Assembly: GCA_024103425.1 (NCBI GenBank)
Contig: JAGFIS010000033.1
Coordinates: 1-64,000, forward strand
Reading direction: 5' to 3'
DNA from: Chitinophagaceae bacterium
Lineage (GTDB): Bacteria; Bacteroidota; Bacteroidia; Chitinophagales; Chitinophagaceae
Length of the DNA stretch: 64,000 nt
Shown: positions 1 to 9,500 of the stretch, in pieces
Position numbering within the stretch: the first letter of the stretch is position 1
How the letters are laid out: the number at the start of each line of letters is the position of its first letter
Program-made: the position numbers and the translations under genes
The notes under the pieces: generated by a model
What the model was told of the DNA's origin: nothing
The model's input: the letters and a program-made list of their open reading frames with translations, nothing else
Database searches by the model: none

Positions 1-1855
1 ATTCCGGTATATTGGCTGGACCATTGGGCTCAAACTCCATGCGGAGAGCATTGAGGCAACCCACCATCGGAATTGCAACTTTATACAAATCGGGTCGCTC
101 AGTAATAGCACGTCCTATCAGAATTCCGCCTGCGCTTCCACCCATACATCCCAACTTTTCAGGTGAGGTAAATTTGTTCTGGATTAGATACTCTGCACAG
201 GCGTTGAAGTCTTTCCATGTATTCGGTTTGGTTGTCTTCTGTCCGGCAAGATGCCAGTTCTTTCCCTTCTCTCCGCCACCCCGGACATGTGCCGTTGCTA
301 TAATAACTCCGCGCTGAAGGATTGGCAGCAAGGGATAGAAAAACGAAGGAGGCAAGGTAATTCCGTAGGCTCCGTATCCGTCCAATAAACAAATGTTATT
401 CCCGTCCTGCTTCATTTTAGTTTTATCATAAATTATGCTTAGCGGAACCATTTCACCATCATGAGAAGGCACTTCTATGGTGGTTGCCACCAGATTTTCA
501 ACTCCCGGATAGCTCACTGAAGTATGGAAAATTCCTTCCGAAAACTGATCTGTTTCCAAATTGTAATGATACCAGTTTTCCGGTTCAGTCCATCCTGTAA
601 AAAAAATATTCAGATCGTTGTCCTCATAACTCGGAGGGATTGGTGTAATTGTTCCCTGAACAGGGGTTTTAAGCTCTGAAATTTTACCGGTGTTGAATTC
701 ATATTTCATGTTTTTGGATTCAAGCCCGTTTTTGCTCATCAAAATAATCAGATAATCTTTTGTCTGAGTTATTCCCATTATTTTCCAGTCACCGAGAGCA
801 GAAAATATTTCTTTGGCGCTGCCAAAATCCGGATTGGGGAGATTTACTCTTATGATTCTTCCGTTGTCGTTTCCTTTGGTGGTAAAACAATAAACCTCGT
901 CGCTCCTGGCAGATATGGAACTACCGAAAGTGACCGTTTGTCTGATCTCATCTTCCTCTGAAGCAAATGGTTTCCATATTATTTTCTTATTTTTTTTAAG
1001 GTCTGATTCAGTAGTATAAAATAATTGTGCATTGACATTTACATCTCCTCTGTCGTAAAAAATATAAGGGCTATTGGGAAAAGTATAAACGTACCCTATC
1101 CCTTCAGGTATAAGGTTCAGTTCGGCATTGGTAAGTCGTGACGCGATGATTTTATCCGACTCCTTCGGGGTTCCGAGAGTGTGCATCATCAGTTTACAAT
1201 CTGTTATGGTTGACATTTCATGGATATCGTTCCCATTGTATTGGATATAATAAATAATGTTAGAATCAGACATTGAAAAATACCCTTTAGCGTTTTTGAA
1301 CACATCCGGTAATATCTTTCTGCTTTTCAAGTCCATCAGATACATGTCTCCCAGTTCCTTACCCTTCTCACTAAGATTTAAAGTCAAAAAGGAGGTATTC
1401 TGGTTCAGCGAGATATCATAATCAAATATTTTTCCCTTGATGAAATTTGCCGGGTCGAAAAGCATGGTCTCTTCTCCATTATCGCCCTTTCGCATATAAA
1501 ATTTGTTTGTAAGTTCTTCTGGCATTTTCTTAGAATAGTACCAGATATTTTTTGATTTGCGAATTTCAGAATAATCTCTGCTTTTCATCTTTTGAAGATT
1601 GGATAATTCATTGATAAGAACCTGGGTGCCAGGTATCTGGTCCAGAATGTTAAGGGTAAAGTCAGCCTGTTGTTTAAACCAGGAAAGCACTCCGGTATCT
1701 TTCAGGTTTTCCAGCCAGCGATAGGGGTCATTTATTTCTACTCCCCAGAGATTTTCTTTGACATCGACAGTTTTGGTTGGCGGATATTGCCAATCCTGGC
1801 AGAATACATTGCAACAAAAAAGAAGAACAAAAAGGGTGGAGAATACTTTTGACAT
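1..1855 (-). CDS. Prolyl oligopeptidase family serine peptidase (S9A), 3' end cut by window edge
   Basis: Reading the minus strand from an ATG at 1855 gives 618 codons with no stop before the edge. The N-terminus is a hydrophobic signal peptide ending near FCQDW, so the enzyme is probably periplasmic. It is followed by the family's opening pattern (YPPTKT, then DPYRWLEN). The middle is a beta-propeller-like region. The nucleophile motif GGSAGG places the catalytic serine at residue 574 (bases 134-136); most S9A enzymes have GGSNGG. The family is usually about 700 residues, so about 80 residues with the catalytic Asp and His lie outside the window. The enzyme should cut short proline-containing peptides. 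It has no operon partner here: the next gene upstream ends 258 bases away. Confidence 0.85.
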   Translation of the reverse strand, partial: MSKVFSTLFVLLFCCNVFCQDWQYPPTKTVDVKENLWGVEINDPYRWLENLKDTGVLSWFKQQADFTLNILDQIPGTQVLINELSNLQKMKSRDYSEIRKSKNIWYYSKKMPEELTNKFYMRKGDNGEETMLFDPANFIKGKIFDYDISLNQNTSFLTLNLSEKGKELGDMYLMDLKSRKILPDVFKNAKGYFSMSDSNIIYYIQYNGNDIHEMSTITDCKLMMHTLGTPKESDKIIASRLTNAELNLIPEGIGYVYTFPNSPYIFYDRGDVNVNAQLFYTTESDLKKNKKIIWKPFASEEDEIRQTVTFGSSISARSDEVYCFTTKGNDNGRIIRVNLPNPDFGSAKEIFSALGDWKIMGITQTKDYLIILMSKNGLESKNMKYEFNTGKISELKTPVQGTITPIPPSYEDNDLNIFFTGWTEPENWYHYNLETDQFSEGIFHTSVSYPGVENLVATTIEVPSHDGEMVPLSIIYDKTKMKQDGNNICLLDGYGAYGITLPPSFFYPLLPILQRGVIIATAHVRGGGEKGKNWHLAGQKTTKPNTWKDFNACAEYLIQNKFTSPEKLGCMGGSAGGILIGRAITERPDLYKVAIPMVGCLNALRMEFEPNGPANIPE

Positions 1856-2113
1856 AGCAATGTTTTTAATCGGAAAGTGCAAAAAGTATTGCATCTTATA
1901 AAGTCAGCCACAACGTTTTTATTAGCCGGAAGGATTTTTCTTTTAAGTGGGAGAATTTGAATCGAATTCGGGAGGAAGTAAAATAGTTGATATGCCTTAT
2001 TTTATTTGAAAGTCCGGGTAATATTTTCTTTTCAATAAATGCGAAAAATTTCAATCTTTTTGAGTTCAGGACAAGGATAGGAATATCATTGATAACTTCC
2101 CGGAGATACCGTA

Positions 2114-2857
2114 TCACATACCTATCGCATTCAGGAAATCACTTTTCCGCCTTTTGGAAATATCGAGTGTGATATTGCCTTCCATTACCACCTGTCCGCC
2201 TTCACCGCGAATATATCTTTCGACAAAATCCTTATTGATAATATAAGAATTATGGATGCGGATAAACTGGCTGGAAGAAAGTAACTCTTCAAAATCCTTC
2301 AGGCTGCGGCTGGATAAATATTTTTTCCTGTCCTGCGTAAAAATATTTGTATAGTTACCGCTTGCTTCCAGATAGACAATATTTTCCATTTTTATAAAGT
2401 ACAGACCCTCGTAAGAGGAGATTGCGATTCTGCGGAAATTGTTATTGCCTGCCAGTGCATTTTCGAGCAACAGTTCAAGGCGTTTGTTGGGATAGTTCTC
2501 CTTCTTCTCTACTGCTTTTTCTACTGCCTTCACCAGTTCTTCTACCTCAACCGGTTTTACAAGATAATCCAGAGCGCTACATTTGATGGCCTTAATGGCA
2601 TAATGATCATAGGCCGTCACAAATATGAGTTCAAAATTTTTGTACTTCACTTTTTTCAAAAGAGTAAATCCATTCATGATTGGCATTTGGATATCGAGAA
2701 ATACAAGATCCGGATAGAGTTCATCTATTGCTTTTAGTCCCTCACCTGCTTTTGTGCATACAGCCATTATTTCAACCTGCGGGCAATGGTTAATGATTTT
2801 TTGTCTCAGGGAATTCAGACTGGTTTCTTCATCATCAATTAAAACTGCTTTCAGCAT
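2114..2857 (-). CDS. LytTR-family response regulator
   Basis: A 247-residue protein with an N-terminal receiver domain (acidic pocket at residues 8-9, phospho-acceptor Asp55 in FLDIQMP, conserved Lys in LDYLVKP) and a C-terminal LytTR DNA-binding domain (about residues 140-245, containing YLEASGNYT and the FIRIHNSYIIN core). It starts 10 bases after the sensor kinase stop codon, so the two are cotranscribed and form a LytS/LytR-like pair. Cytoplasmic transcription factor. Its targets cannot be read from the sequence. Confidence 0.93.
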   Translation of the reverse strand: MLKAVLIDDEETSLNSLRQKIINHCPQVEIMAVCTKAGEGLKAIDELYPDLVFLDIQMPIMNGFTLLKKVKYKNFELIFVTAYDHYAIKAIKCSALDYLVKPVEVEELVKAVEKAVEKKENYPNKRLELLLENALAGNNNFRRIAISSYEGLYFIKMENIVYLEASGNYTNIFTQDRKKYLSSRSLKDFEELLSSSQFIRIHNSYIINKDFVERYIRGEGGQVVMEGNITLDISKRRKSDFLNAIGM

Positions 2858-2867
2858 AAAAAATGTT

Positions 2868-5800
2868 TTAATGGTTTGAATTAATTTTTAATCTTAACTG
2901 AACTATGGTGCCTGAACACTGGTCGTTGACCGTCAGATCTGTTATTCTCAAATGATCAGGCTCATGTCCCTCCGTCTTACCTGCTGATGCGCGGGAATTG
3001 AAATTCTTTACCCTTTCGCTGGCAATCTGAATGCCATAAGAAACATGATCGGGACGGTTGATACGGTTCAGTTCTTCCGCCCGTTTCCTTCCGACTCCGT
3101 TGTCGGTAATGGTGTAAACAATATAATCACCATCCAGACGGGCATTTACCTTCAGATGTTTTTCGCCGTTTTCCTTGTTAAACAATCCGTGATGAATGGC
3201 ATTCTCAATGAACGGCTGAATCAGCATCGGAGGCACCTTATAATCTCCGTTTAATAATTCCTGATCAGCCTGTAACTGATAATTGAATTTATAATTGCTC
3301 CTGAATCTTTCCAGGTCGATAAACAACTGAACGGTTTCAAAATCTTTATAAAAAGGTACAACTTCATTTTTGGAACTTTCCAGTACATTCCGGATCAGTC
3401 GTGCAAAACGGGCCAGATAACTTGTAGCCTTGTCTCTTTCATCATTCTGGATGAGTGAATCAATCGCGTTGATGCTATTGAAAATAAAATGGGGATTCAT
3501 CTGGGCGCGCAGTGCAGCCATTTCCATTTCAAGCACTCGCTCCCTCATTTCAGATTTTGCACGGATATTTGAAATCCGTTTCCGGATAGCGATATAAACG
3601 ACAGAGAAAATGAAAAGAAAACAAAGGCTGTAAAACCACCAGCTTTGCCAGAAAGGCGGAGCTATGGAAATGGCAAAGGAGGTTACCGGATAGTTTCCTT
3701 CATCACCTTCAGTCCTGACTGAAAAAATATAATCTCCGGGTTTCAGATTTGCATAGCTGGCATTCATTTGATTTCCTGAGGATATCCAATTCTCGTCCAC
3801 GCCTGATAATTTATATGAATAATTTTGCCTGGTAAGGAAGGAATATACCGAAGGTGCAAACTCAATGGTTATGACATTTTGTTTATAGTCAAGTTTCACC
3901 GGTAAGCCGTTAAAAAGAAAAGTATCAATGGGCAAACGCTCATTAAAGACTTTAAAACTGGTTATCAGTGCCGGCCTGTTATCTTTCTGACTTTGCAACA
4001 ATATCCCCGGATCAAAAACAACGATTTCTGTAGAGGTGATTGCACACCATCTGCCATCCTTCAGTTCCACAATCGGTGTTGCCTTAAAAGCCGAGTTAAT
4101 CAATCCCTTTTGAATCGGGTAGCGGATTATCTTGTTTGTGTCGGCCGGCCTGAAATAATACAATCCTAAACCGGAAGTGAACCAGATATTTCCGTATTTG
4201 TCTTTTTTAAGGGAGGAAATTTTTAATTCTGCGAAATCAGAATCGGGTTGCCATCTTTTAAATTCTTTTGTCCGTCCGGAGAAATACCCTCCGCCACCAC
4301 GGTTACAACTCAGCAGGATAAAATTCCTGTTGTAAGGGCTTCCGGTTAATCCGGTAATATTGAATATGTCCTTCGGAGCCAAAAAAAATGAATCTGTATA
4401 AATCATCTTTGACGTATCCAGCCGGTAAATCCCGGTCATGTTGGACATCCAGATGTTTTCTTTCTCATCAAAAAATAAATTCAATACCGGTAAAGGATTT
4501 ACCGAAACAGGGACCCCACGGTTGTACTCAATAAATTTATTTTCTGATTCACTCCATTTGGTAACTCTGCCGTTGTTTAATCCAAAAAAAATATTTCCCT
4601 TCCTGTCTTTCAGGATTCGTTTAATGGTGATTCTTTCCTTTCCAATGTAAAATGTACTATCGAAATTTCCTGTTGCCGGGTTGAATCTATGGATCAGTCC
4701 GTACTGACTCGCTACCCATATCCTGCCCTTATCGTCTTCTGCGAATCCCCATACCAGATTGCCAATTTTACCGGGGAATCTGTACTGCGATTTGAAATTA
4801 AATGAACTGTCGAATACTGTGATACCTCCGCCCCAGGTTCCAACCCAGATGTCTTTGTTTCTCACCTGTAGCAATGGTTCAATCTCGTGGTCGGGCAGGG
4901 AATGAAGGTTCCAGTTATCATGAGTAATAATTTTAAAATACTCCTTGTAAGGGTTAAAGATGCTGATCCCTCTGTCAGTGGATACCCAGATATTATCCTG
5001 ATTGTCCTGAAATAAATTGGTGATTTCAAAATTATACCGTACGGCAGATGCATTGTTTTTGTCGGCAAGGATATAGTCAAAAGCATCTTTTTTCTTATCA
5101 TATTTCAATAGTCCGCTTCCATAAGTGCCTGCCCAGATTTGATTGTAATTGTCCAGAAAGAAAAGAGATACATGAGAAGGTCTGAAGTTGTTTACAGTTT
5201 TTGAAAAGTTGCTCAGGAAGTATGAAGTAGTCTTTCCGGAATTCAGGTTGTATCTGAAAAAAGTCCGGCCCCATGTTCCGATCCATAAATTTTGTTCATT
5301 GTCCAGCAGCAGTGTCGAGTATACAGGATTTTCGGTCTTTCGGAGGTACCTGAAAAACGGAATATTGTCATCTGAAACGGAATTGAATACCCTACCGGAA
5401 CTGACATCCAGAACGTACAATTTTTTTTCATTTGCAAACCAGTACTGGTTGTTTACAGTGTCATAAACCAGATAGGAGTTTTCACCTTGAAGTTTTTTGA
5501 AAATCCGTTGTTTAAAATCTATAGTATCTGATCGTTCTTTATACCGGAGAAGATAATTGTCATTGATTTCCCATACATTGTTCTCGCTGTCAATGAAAGT
5601 TTTCCGTGGCAATTTATTTCTACCGGGAATGTATTTCACCAGCCGTTTCCTGTATACATCAAAGACGAATTCATTTTTCGTGGTGCGTACTTTCAACTGA
5701 TGATTTTCAGATTTTGATACGTTCATCACAAGTGCATTGGGTTCATATTTCTTTATGATTTGAGTGTAATCGAGAAAACGTACACCATCAAATCTCTGAA

Positions 5801-5993
5801 GCCCGTCGTAAAAAGTAGTAATCCAGAAGAATCCTCTGTCGTCCTGGACGACAGAAGTAACCCAGTTCTTTAAGAGGCCTTCAGACTGATCAAGATGCCG
5901 AAACCGGTAATACAATTGTCTCCCTGTTTGTGAAAAGGCGTTCACAAAAAATCCAAGACTGATTATGGAGAGTAACACTCTCATAAAACACAA
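2868..5993 (-). CDS. Propeller-type sensor histidine kinase (LytS-like transmitter)
   Basis: A 1,041-residue membrane sensor. It has a signal peptide (about 1-21) and a long periplasmic region of two-component-regulator propeller repeats (recurrent NIWVSTDRGI and LWIGTWGRTF blades), then a Y_Y_Y-type immunoglobulin-like domain near 715-775. One membrane helix follows at about 783-805. The cytoplasmic transmitter is of the His_kinase type, with phospho-acceptor His835 in MNPHFIFN and the N box in PFIENAIHHGL. It lacks the AraC and receiver domains of the hybrid sensors that commonly control Bacteroides polysaccharide loci, so it acts through the LytTR regulator next to it. The ligand is unknown. 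A 27-base imperfect palindrome lies about 70 bases upstream of its start. Confidence 0.92.
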   Translation of the reverse strand: MCFMRVLLSIISLGFFVNAFSQTGRQLYYRFRHLDQSEGLLKNWVTSVVQDDRGFFWITTFYDGLQRFDGVRFLDYTQIIKKYEPNALVMNVSKSENHQLKVRTTKNEFVFDVYRKRLVKYIPGRNKLPRKTFIDSENNVWEINDNYLLRYKERSDTIDFKQRIFKKLQGENSYLVYDTVNNQYWFANEKKLYVLDVSSGRVFNSVSDDNIPFFRYLRKTENPVYSTLLLDNEQNLWIGTWGRTFFRYNLNSGKTTSYFLSNFSKTVNNFRPSHVSLFFLDNYNQIWAGTYGSGLLKYDKKKDAFDYILADKNNASAVRYNFEITNLFQDNQDNIWVSTDRGISIFNPYKEYFKIITHDNWNLHSLPDHEIEPLLQVRNKDIWVGTWGGGITVFDSSFNFKSQYRFPGKIGNLVWGFAEDDKGRIWVASQYGLIHRFNPATGNFDSTFYIGKERITIKRILKDRKGNIFFGLNNGRVTKWSESENKFIEYNRGVPVSVNPLPVLNLFFDEKENIWMSNMTGIYRLDTSKMIYTDSFFLAPKDIFNITGLTGSPYNRNFILLSCNRGGGGYFSGRTKEFKRWQPDSDFAELKISSLKKDKYGNIWFTSGLGLYYFRPADTNKIIRYPIQKGLINSAFKATPIVELKDGRWCAITSTEIVVFDPGILLQSQKDNRPALITSFKVFNERLPIDTFLFNGLPVKLDYKQNVITIEFAPSVYSFLTRQNYSYKLSGVDENWISSGNQMNASYANLKPGDYIFSVRTEGDEGNYPVTSFAISIAPPFWQSWWFYSLCFLFIFSVVYIAIRKRISNIRAKSEMRERVLEMEMAALRAQMNPHFIFNSINAIDSLIQNDERDKATSYLARFARLIRNVLESSKNEVVPFYKDFETVQLFIDLERFRSNYKFNYQLQADQELLNGDYKVPPMLIQPFIENAIHHGLFNKENGEKHLKVNARLDGDYIVYTITDNGVGRKRAEELNRINRPDHVSYGIQIASERVKNFNSRASAGKTEGHEPDHLRITDLTVNDQCSGTIVQLRLKINSNH

Positions 5994-6060
5994 GTTGGCT
6001 CTACTAATTTAGACCAAATTTTTTCATTATTGTCCAACTCAATTTGGGTTATAAAAATTA

Positions 6061-6087
6061 CGTAACTCTTTACTGGTAAAGGTTACG
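6061..6087. repeat. 27-base imperfect palindrome, possible operator
   Basis: CGTAAC and CTTTAC are mirrored by GTAAAG and GTTACG around a two-base centre, with one extra T in the left half. There is no T tract on either side, so it is not a terminator. It lies about 70 bases upstream of the sensor kinase start, where an operator would sit, but no binding protein can be named. Confidence 0.4.
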
Positions 6088-6136
6088 GACGAAAAAATAC
6101 TTGTTTCAAATCCGCGGGTAGTACCCCCAATCCGTT

Positions 6137-6286
6137 TCATGTAGCAAAGAGGTCCGGTGTACTATACGCCTTTCTCCACGCTTTATAAGTGTCTTTGATA
6201 AATGCAAGCAATTCAACATAGCTGGTAAGATGCAGCCGGATGGTTGTACTGTCTATTATCTTTAGCATTCCGAATGCTAAATTCTT
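6137..6286 (-). pseudogene. Possible transposase fragment (IS4-like DSTT motif)
   Basis: Fifty open codons with an internal ATG at 6268 read LKIIDSTTIRLHLTSY and end at a TGA. The IIDSTTI segment matches the first catalytic-aspartate motif of IS4-type DDE transposases as I know them, but the residues after it do not follow the family. No terminal inverted repeats or flanking duplications were found. At most a decayed remnant; chance similarity remains possible. Confidence 0.25.
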
Positions 6287-6365
6287 TTAACCGGCTGTCC
6301 GACAAAACTTTCTATCTTTACTCATAGTTAGATTTTTTGTTTTGCAACTCAAACCTGGCTATTCG

Positions 6366-6391
6366 GCAGTTCTTCCGAACTGCTTTTTTAT
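6366..6391 (+). terminator. Rho-independent terminator
   Basis: A seven-base-pair stem (GCAGTTC/GAACTGC) with a TTCC loop is followed directly by a run of seven T. It points along the plus strand, yet no intact plus-strand gene lies upstream, which suggests a gene was lost here. Confidence 0.7.
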
Positions 6392-6520
6392 TTATTATTA
6401 ATTATTCTAGTCTGATACTAGTGACATATTATATATAATTGACATTTCTGTAGATAATCTGTTTTTCAGGGAATTCTTTTTTTAATTTTTTATATTGTGC
6501 ATTTGAAAAATACTTCCTTT

Positions 6521-9500
6521 ATGAAAAAGTCACTGTTACCATTATCCGTAATTATAATTTCAGTTTTTACTGGATTCCTGATCTGGAAAAGTTTTGATTC
6601 CGGTTCATTGCAAGATGCTGCATTCGAACCTGAAAGACCGGGTTATGTAAAAAGGCTCAAACCTATAGAGCAAACCGGTATTTATCAGGCTCAGATGAGA
6701 GAATTTGAACTTACGCGGGATTTGACTTTAGGTTATATCCCAAAGGACAGGTTATTTCGCCTCACCTCTGATGTAATGAAATTAGAGATGGCAAGGGGCG
6801 GAAAAGAAACGAGCGCACTGGGAATTACATGGCAGGAGCGCGGACCCCACGCCGACATTGCAGGCCCGTTTGGAAACACCCGCGCAGAGAATAACTCAAC
6901 AGCTGGCAGGGTAAGAGCGGTTTGGGTTGATCTTGCTGATCCTGATCACAATACTGTATGGGTAGGGGGTGTAGCAGGCGGACTTTGGAAGACAACAAAT
7001 ATTCAAAACACCGAGCCCAACTGGCAGCTTGTGAATGATTATTTCGACAATATGGCAATCGGTAGTATTTGTCAGGATCCTACGAACACAAATATTATGT
7101 ACTTCGGCACAGGAGAAAAGACAGCCAATGCAGATGCTGTACGCGGTGGCGGAATCTGGAAGAGTACAGATCATGGCGTTACCTGGAACCTGCTTCCGGG
7201 TACAACCGGCTACGGGAACGTGTCTAAAATTCTTTGCGATGCAGATGGCAATGTCTATGTGACATCCATTGGTGGAGCAGGTATTCGCCGTTCGAAGGAT
7301 AAGGGAGCAACCTGGAGTATTATTTCGCCTATAGGTATTACCACCAGGGCAACAGACATGGTACTTAGCAGTGCCGGTCGTTTGCATGTAGCTTTCGGAT
7401 ACGGAAACGTAGGGACCAGTGCTTATCGCTTTACAGACGATCCCGCTAATGTAACAAGCTCTACATGGCAGTCGCCGGTAACCACTTTCCCTGTTCAGTA
7501 TAATTCTGCATTAGCAGTGGTAGGAGATGTTTTATATGCCCTCCCTGCAAATTCTGGTAGTTACACACCTACACTCTATAAATCGGTGGACGGCGGTTTG
7601 AACTGGGCTGCTACTCCGACAAATATTCCCAGCGATGCTTACAGCGGAATCGGATGGTATTGTATTATGCTTGCCGTTGACCCACTGAACACAGATAATG
7701 TTATTGTCGGAGGATTGAATGTTTACAGAACGTCAGACGGAGGTGCGAGTTGGAGCAAGATTTCTTTGTGGGCAGGATCTAGTCCCAGCCTGTCTTATGT
7801 TCATGCCGATCAGCAGTATGCTGTATGGAATGAAGACAATGTTTTGGTTGCCTCTGATGGAGGTATTGCTTATTCTTCTGACGGTGGCTTGCATTTTCAA
7901 AACAGAAATACCGGTTTGCGCATTAAGCAATTTTACTCTGTAGCAGCGCATCCTACAAACGTTAATTATTTCTTAGGGGGTACGCAGGATAACGGATCGC
8001 ACAAACTCTACAAAGCCGGAATGGATTCCTCAATCGAGGTTACAGGTGGTGACGGGGCTTTTGTTCATATTGACCAACTCGATCCAAATTACCAATTCAC
8101 TTCCTATACTTACAGCCACTACTTTAGAAGTACAGATGGCGGACAATCCTGGGAGAGTATAAAGTATTCTTCAAGCCTGGGGCAATTCATTAATCCGACC
8201 GATTACGATTCGCGCACCAAGATAATGTATTGTGGTGGTGCTGCAGGTCAGTATATCCGGTGGGATAATGCTATCGCTAGCACCAACTTTACGCCGGTTT
8301 CGATAGGGGTAATTAGTGGTAGTGTAAGAAGTGTGTCTGTGTCCCCTTACACACCGAACAGAGTTTATTTTGGATCTTCATCCGGTAGTATTGTAAGAGT
8401 TGATGATGCTGATAAAGCAACTCCAATTGCTACAAAACTCAATACAGGCACTCCTTCATCAAATGTTTCCAGCATAGCAATTGGCACAAGTGATGATCAT
8501 TTGCTGGCTACCTATTCTAACTATGGCCAACAGCACGTTTGGTATTCTTCAGACGGTGGAAGTACATGGACTAATGTCAGCGGTAACCTGCCCGATATTC
8601 CTGTCCGTTGGGCAGTATTTCTGGCAGAGAGTAATTCGAAGGTTGTCCTGGCTACTGAGGCAGGAGTATGGGAGACCGATAACCTGAACGGATCGTCAAC
8701 TGTCTGGGAGCGCAATAATACATTTCCGTTTGTGCGCACAGATATGTTGAAATACAGAAGAATGGATAACTCTATAGTAGCTGCAACACATGGACGTGGT
8801 ATCTTCACGGCTACTCTTCCTGCTTTGGGACCTTATACAAGGTTTACCGGTACTGGTATGTCAGTCGCGGAAGGTAGTGATGATGATGGCGATTGTCGTC
8901 CTTATAAGGATTATGATGTAGATATTGTATTGGATGCGCCTGCTACAGGGGATGCAACAGTGACCGTTACGTTGAAACCCGGAGGTACGGCAACTGAAGG
9001 TGAAGACTTTATTTACACAACCAATAATGATTTTGATAATCCTACGCACTCCTTCGTGGTGCCGTCAGGAGGTACCGGGCCATATCCAATAAAGGTCAGG
9101 ATATATGAAGATGCTGAAGACGAGTCCACCGAGGAATTTACCCTGGGCCTGGCTGTGTCGGGCAGCACAAATGCACTGGTGTCTCTGAGTTGGGGCGAGC
9201 ATACGATTGAGATCAGGAATAAAATAGGGGCTCCTTCCTTCACACCACATGATGAGAACTTCTTCTTAGGATCACGACAATATTATGTCGGCAGTCAGGA
9301 TATGGTTTTAGATATTAATCAAAAGAGCAAGAAAAGTCAGAGTATCTACAGAGCTTCCGAGTTAAAGGGGTTGGGAATGAAAAAAGGACTTATTAAGATG
9401 GTGGGTCTGGATATAGATAAATTCTCCACCTCAGCTTTCAGCAACCTGAAGGTGAAAATGGCGACTACCACCTTCGACTTCCCTTATGATGGTACTGCCT

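Larger units (their letters stand above)
5994..6520. other. Intergenic region between divergent kinase and giant propeller protein genes
   Basis: About 527 bases without an intact gene. It holds an imperfect palindrome (6061-6087), a 50-codon open stretch resembling a transposase fragment (6137-6286, minus) and a rho-independent terminator on the plus strand (6366-6391). A TATCTTTA box at 6313-6320 resembles the -7 element proposed for the tandem paralogue downstream, but no convincing -33 element precedes it. Confidence 0.7.

Noticed and set aside
12..317. Plus-strand open frame of 101 codons
   Set aside because: It is the reverse-strand shadow of the prolyl oligopeptidase catalytic region.
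1896..2117. 73-codon minus-strand open frame between the peptidase and the LytTR regulator
   Set aside because: Basic and hydrophobic low-information translation, overlapping the end of the regulator gene, with no family resemblance.
6896..7387. 163-codon minus-strand open frame inside propeller protein copy 1
   Set aside because: Cysteine-rich shadow of a well-supported gene on the other strand.
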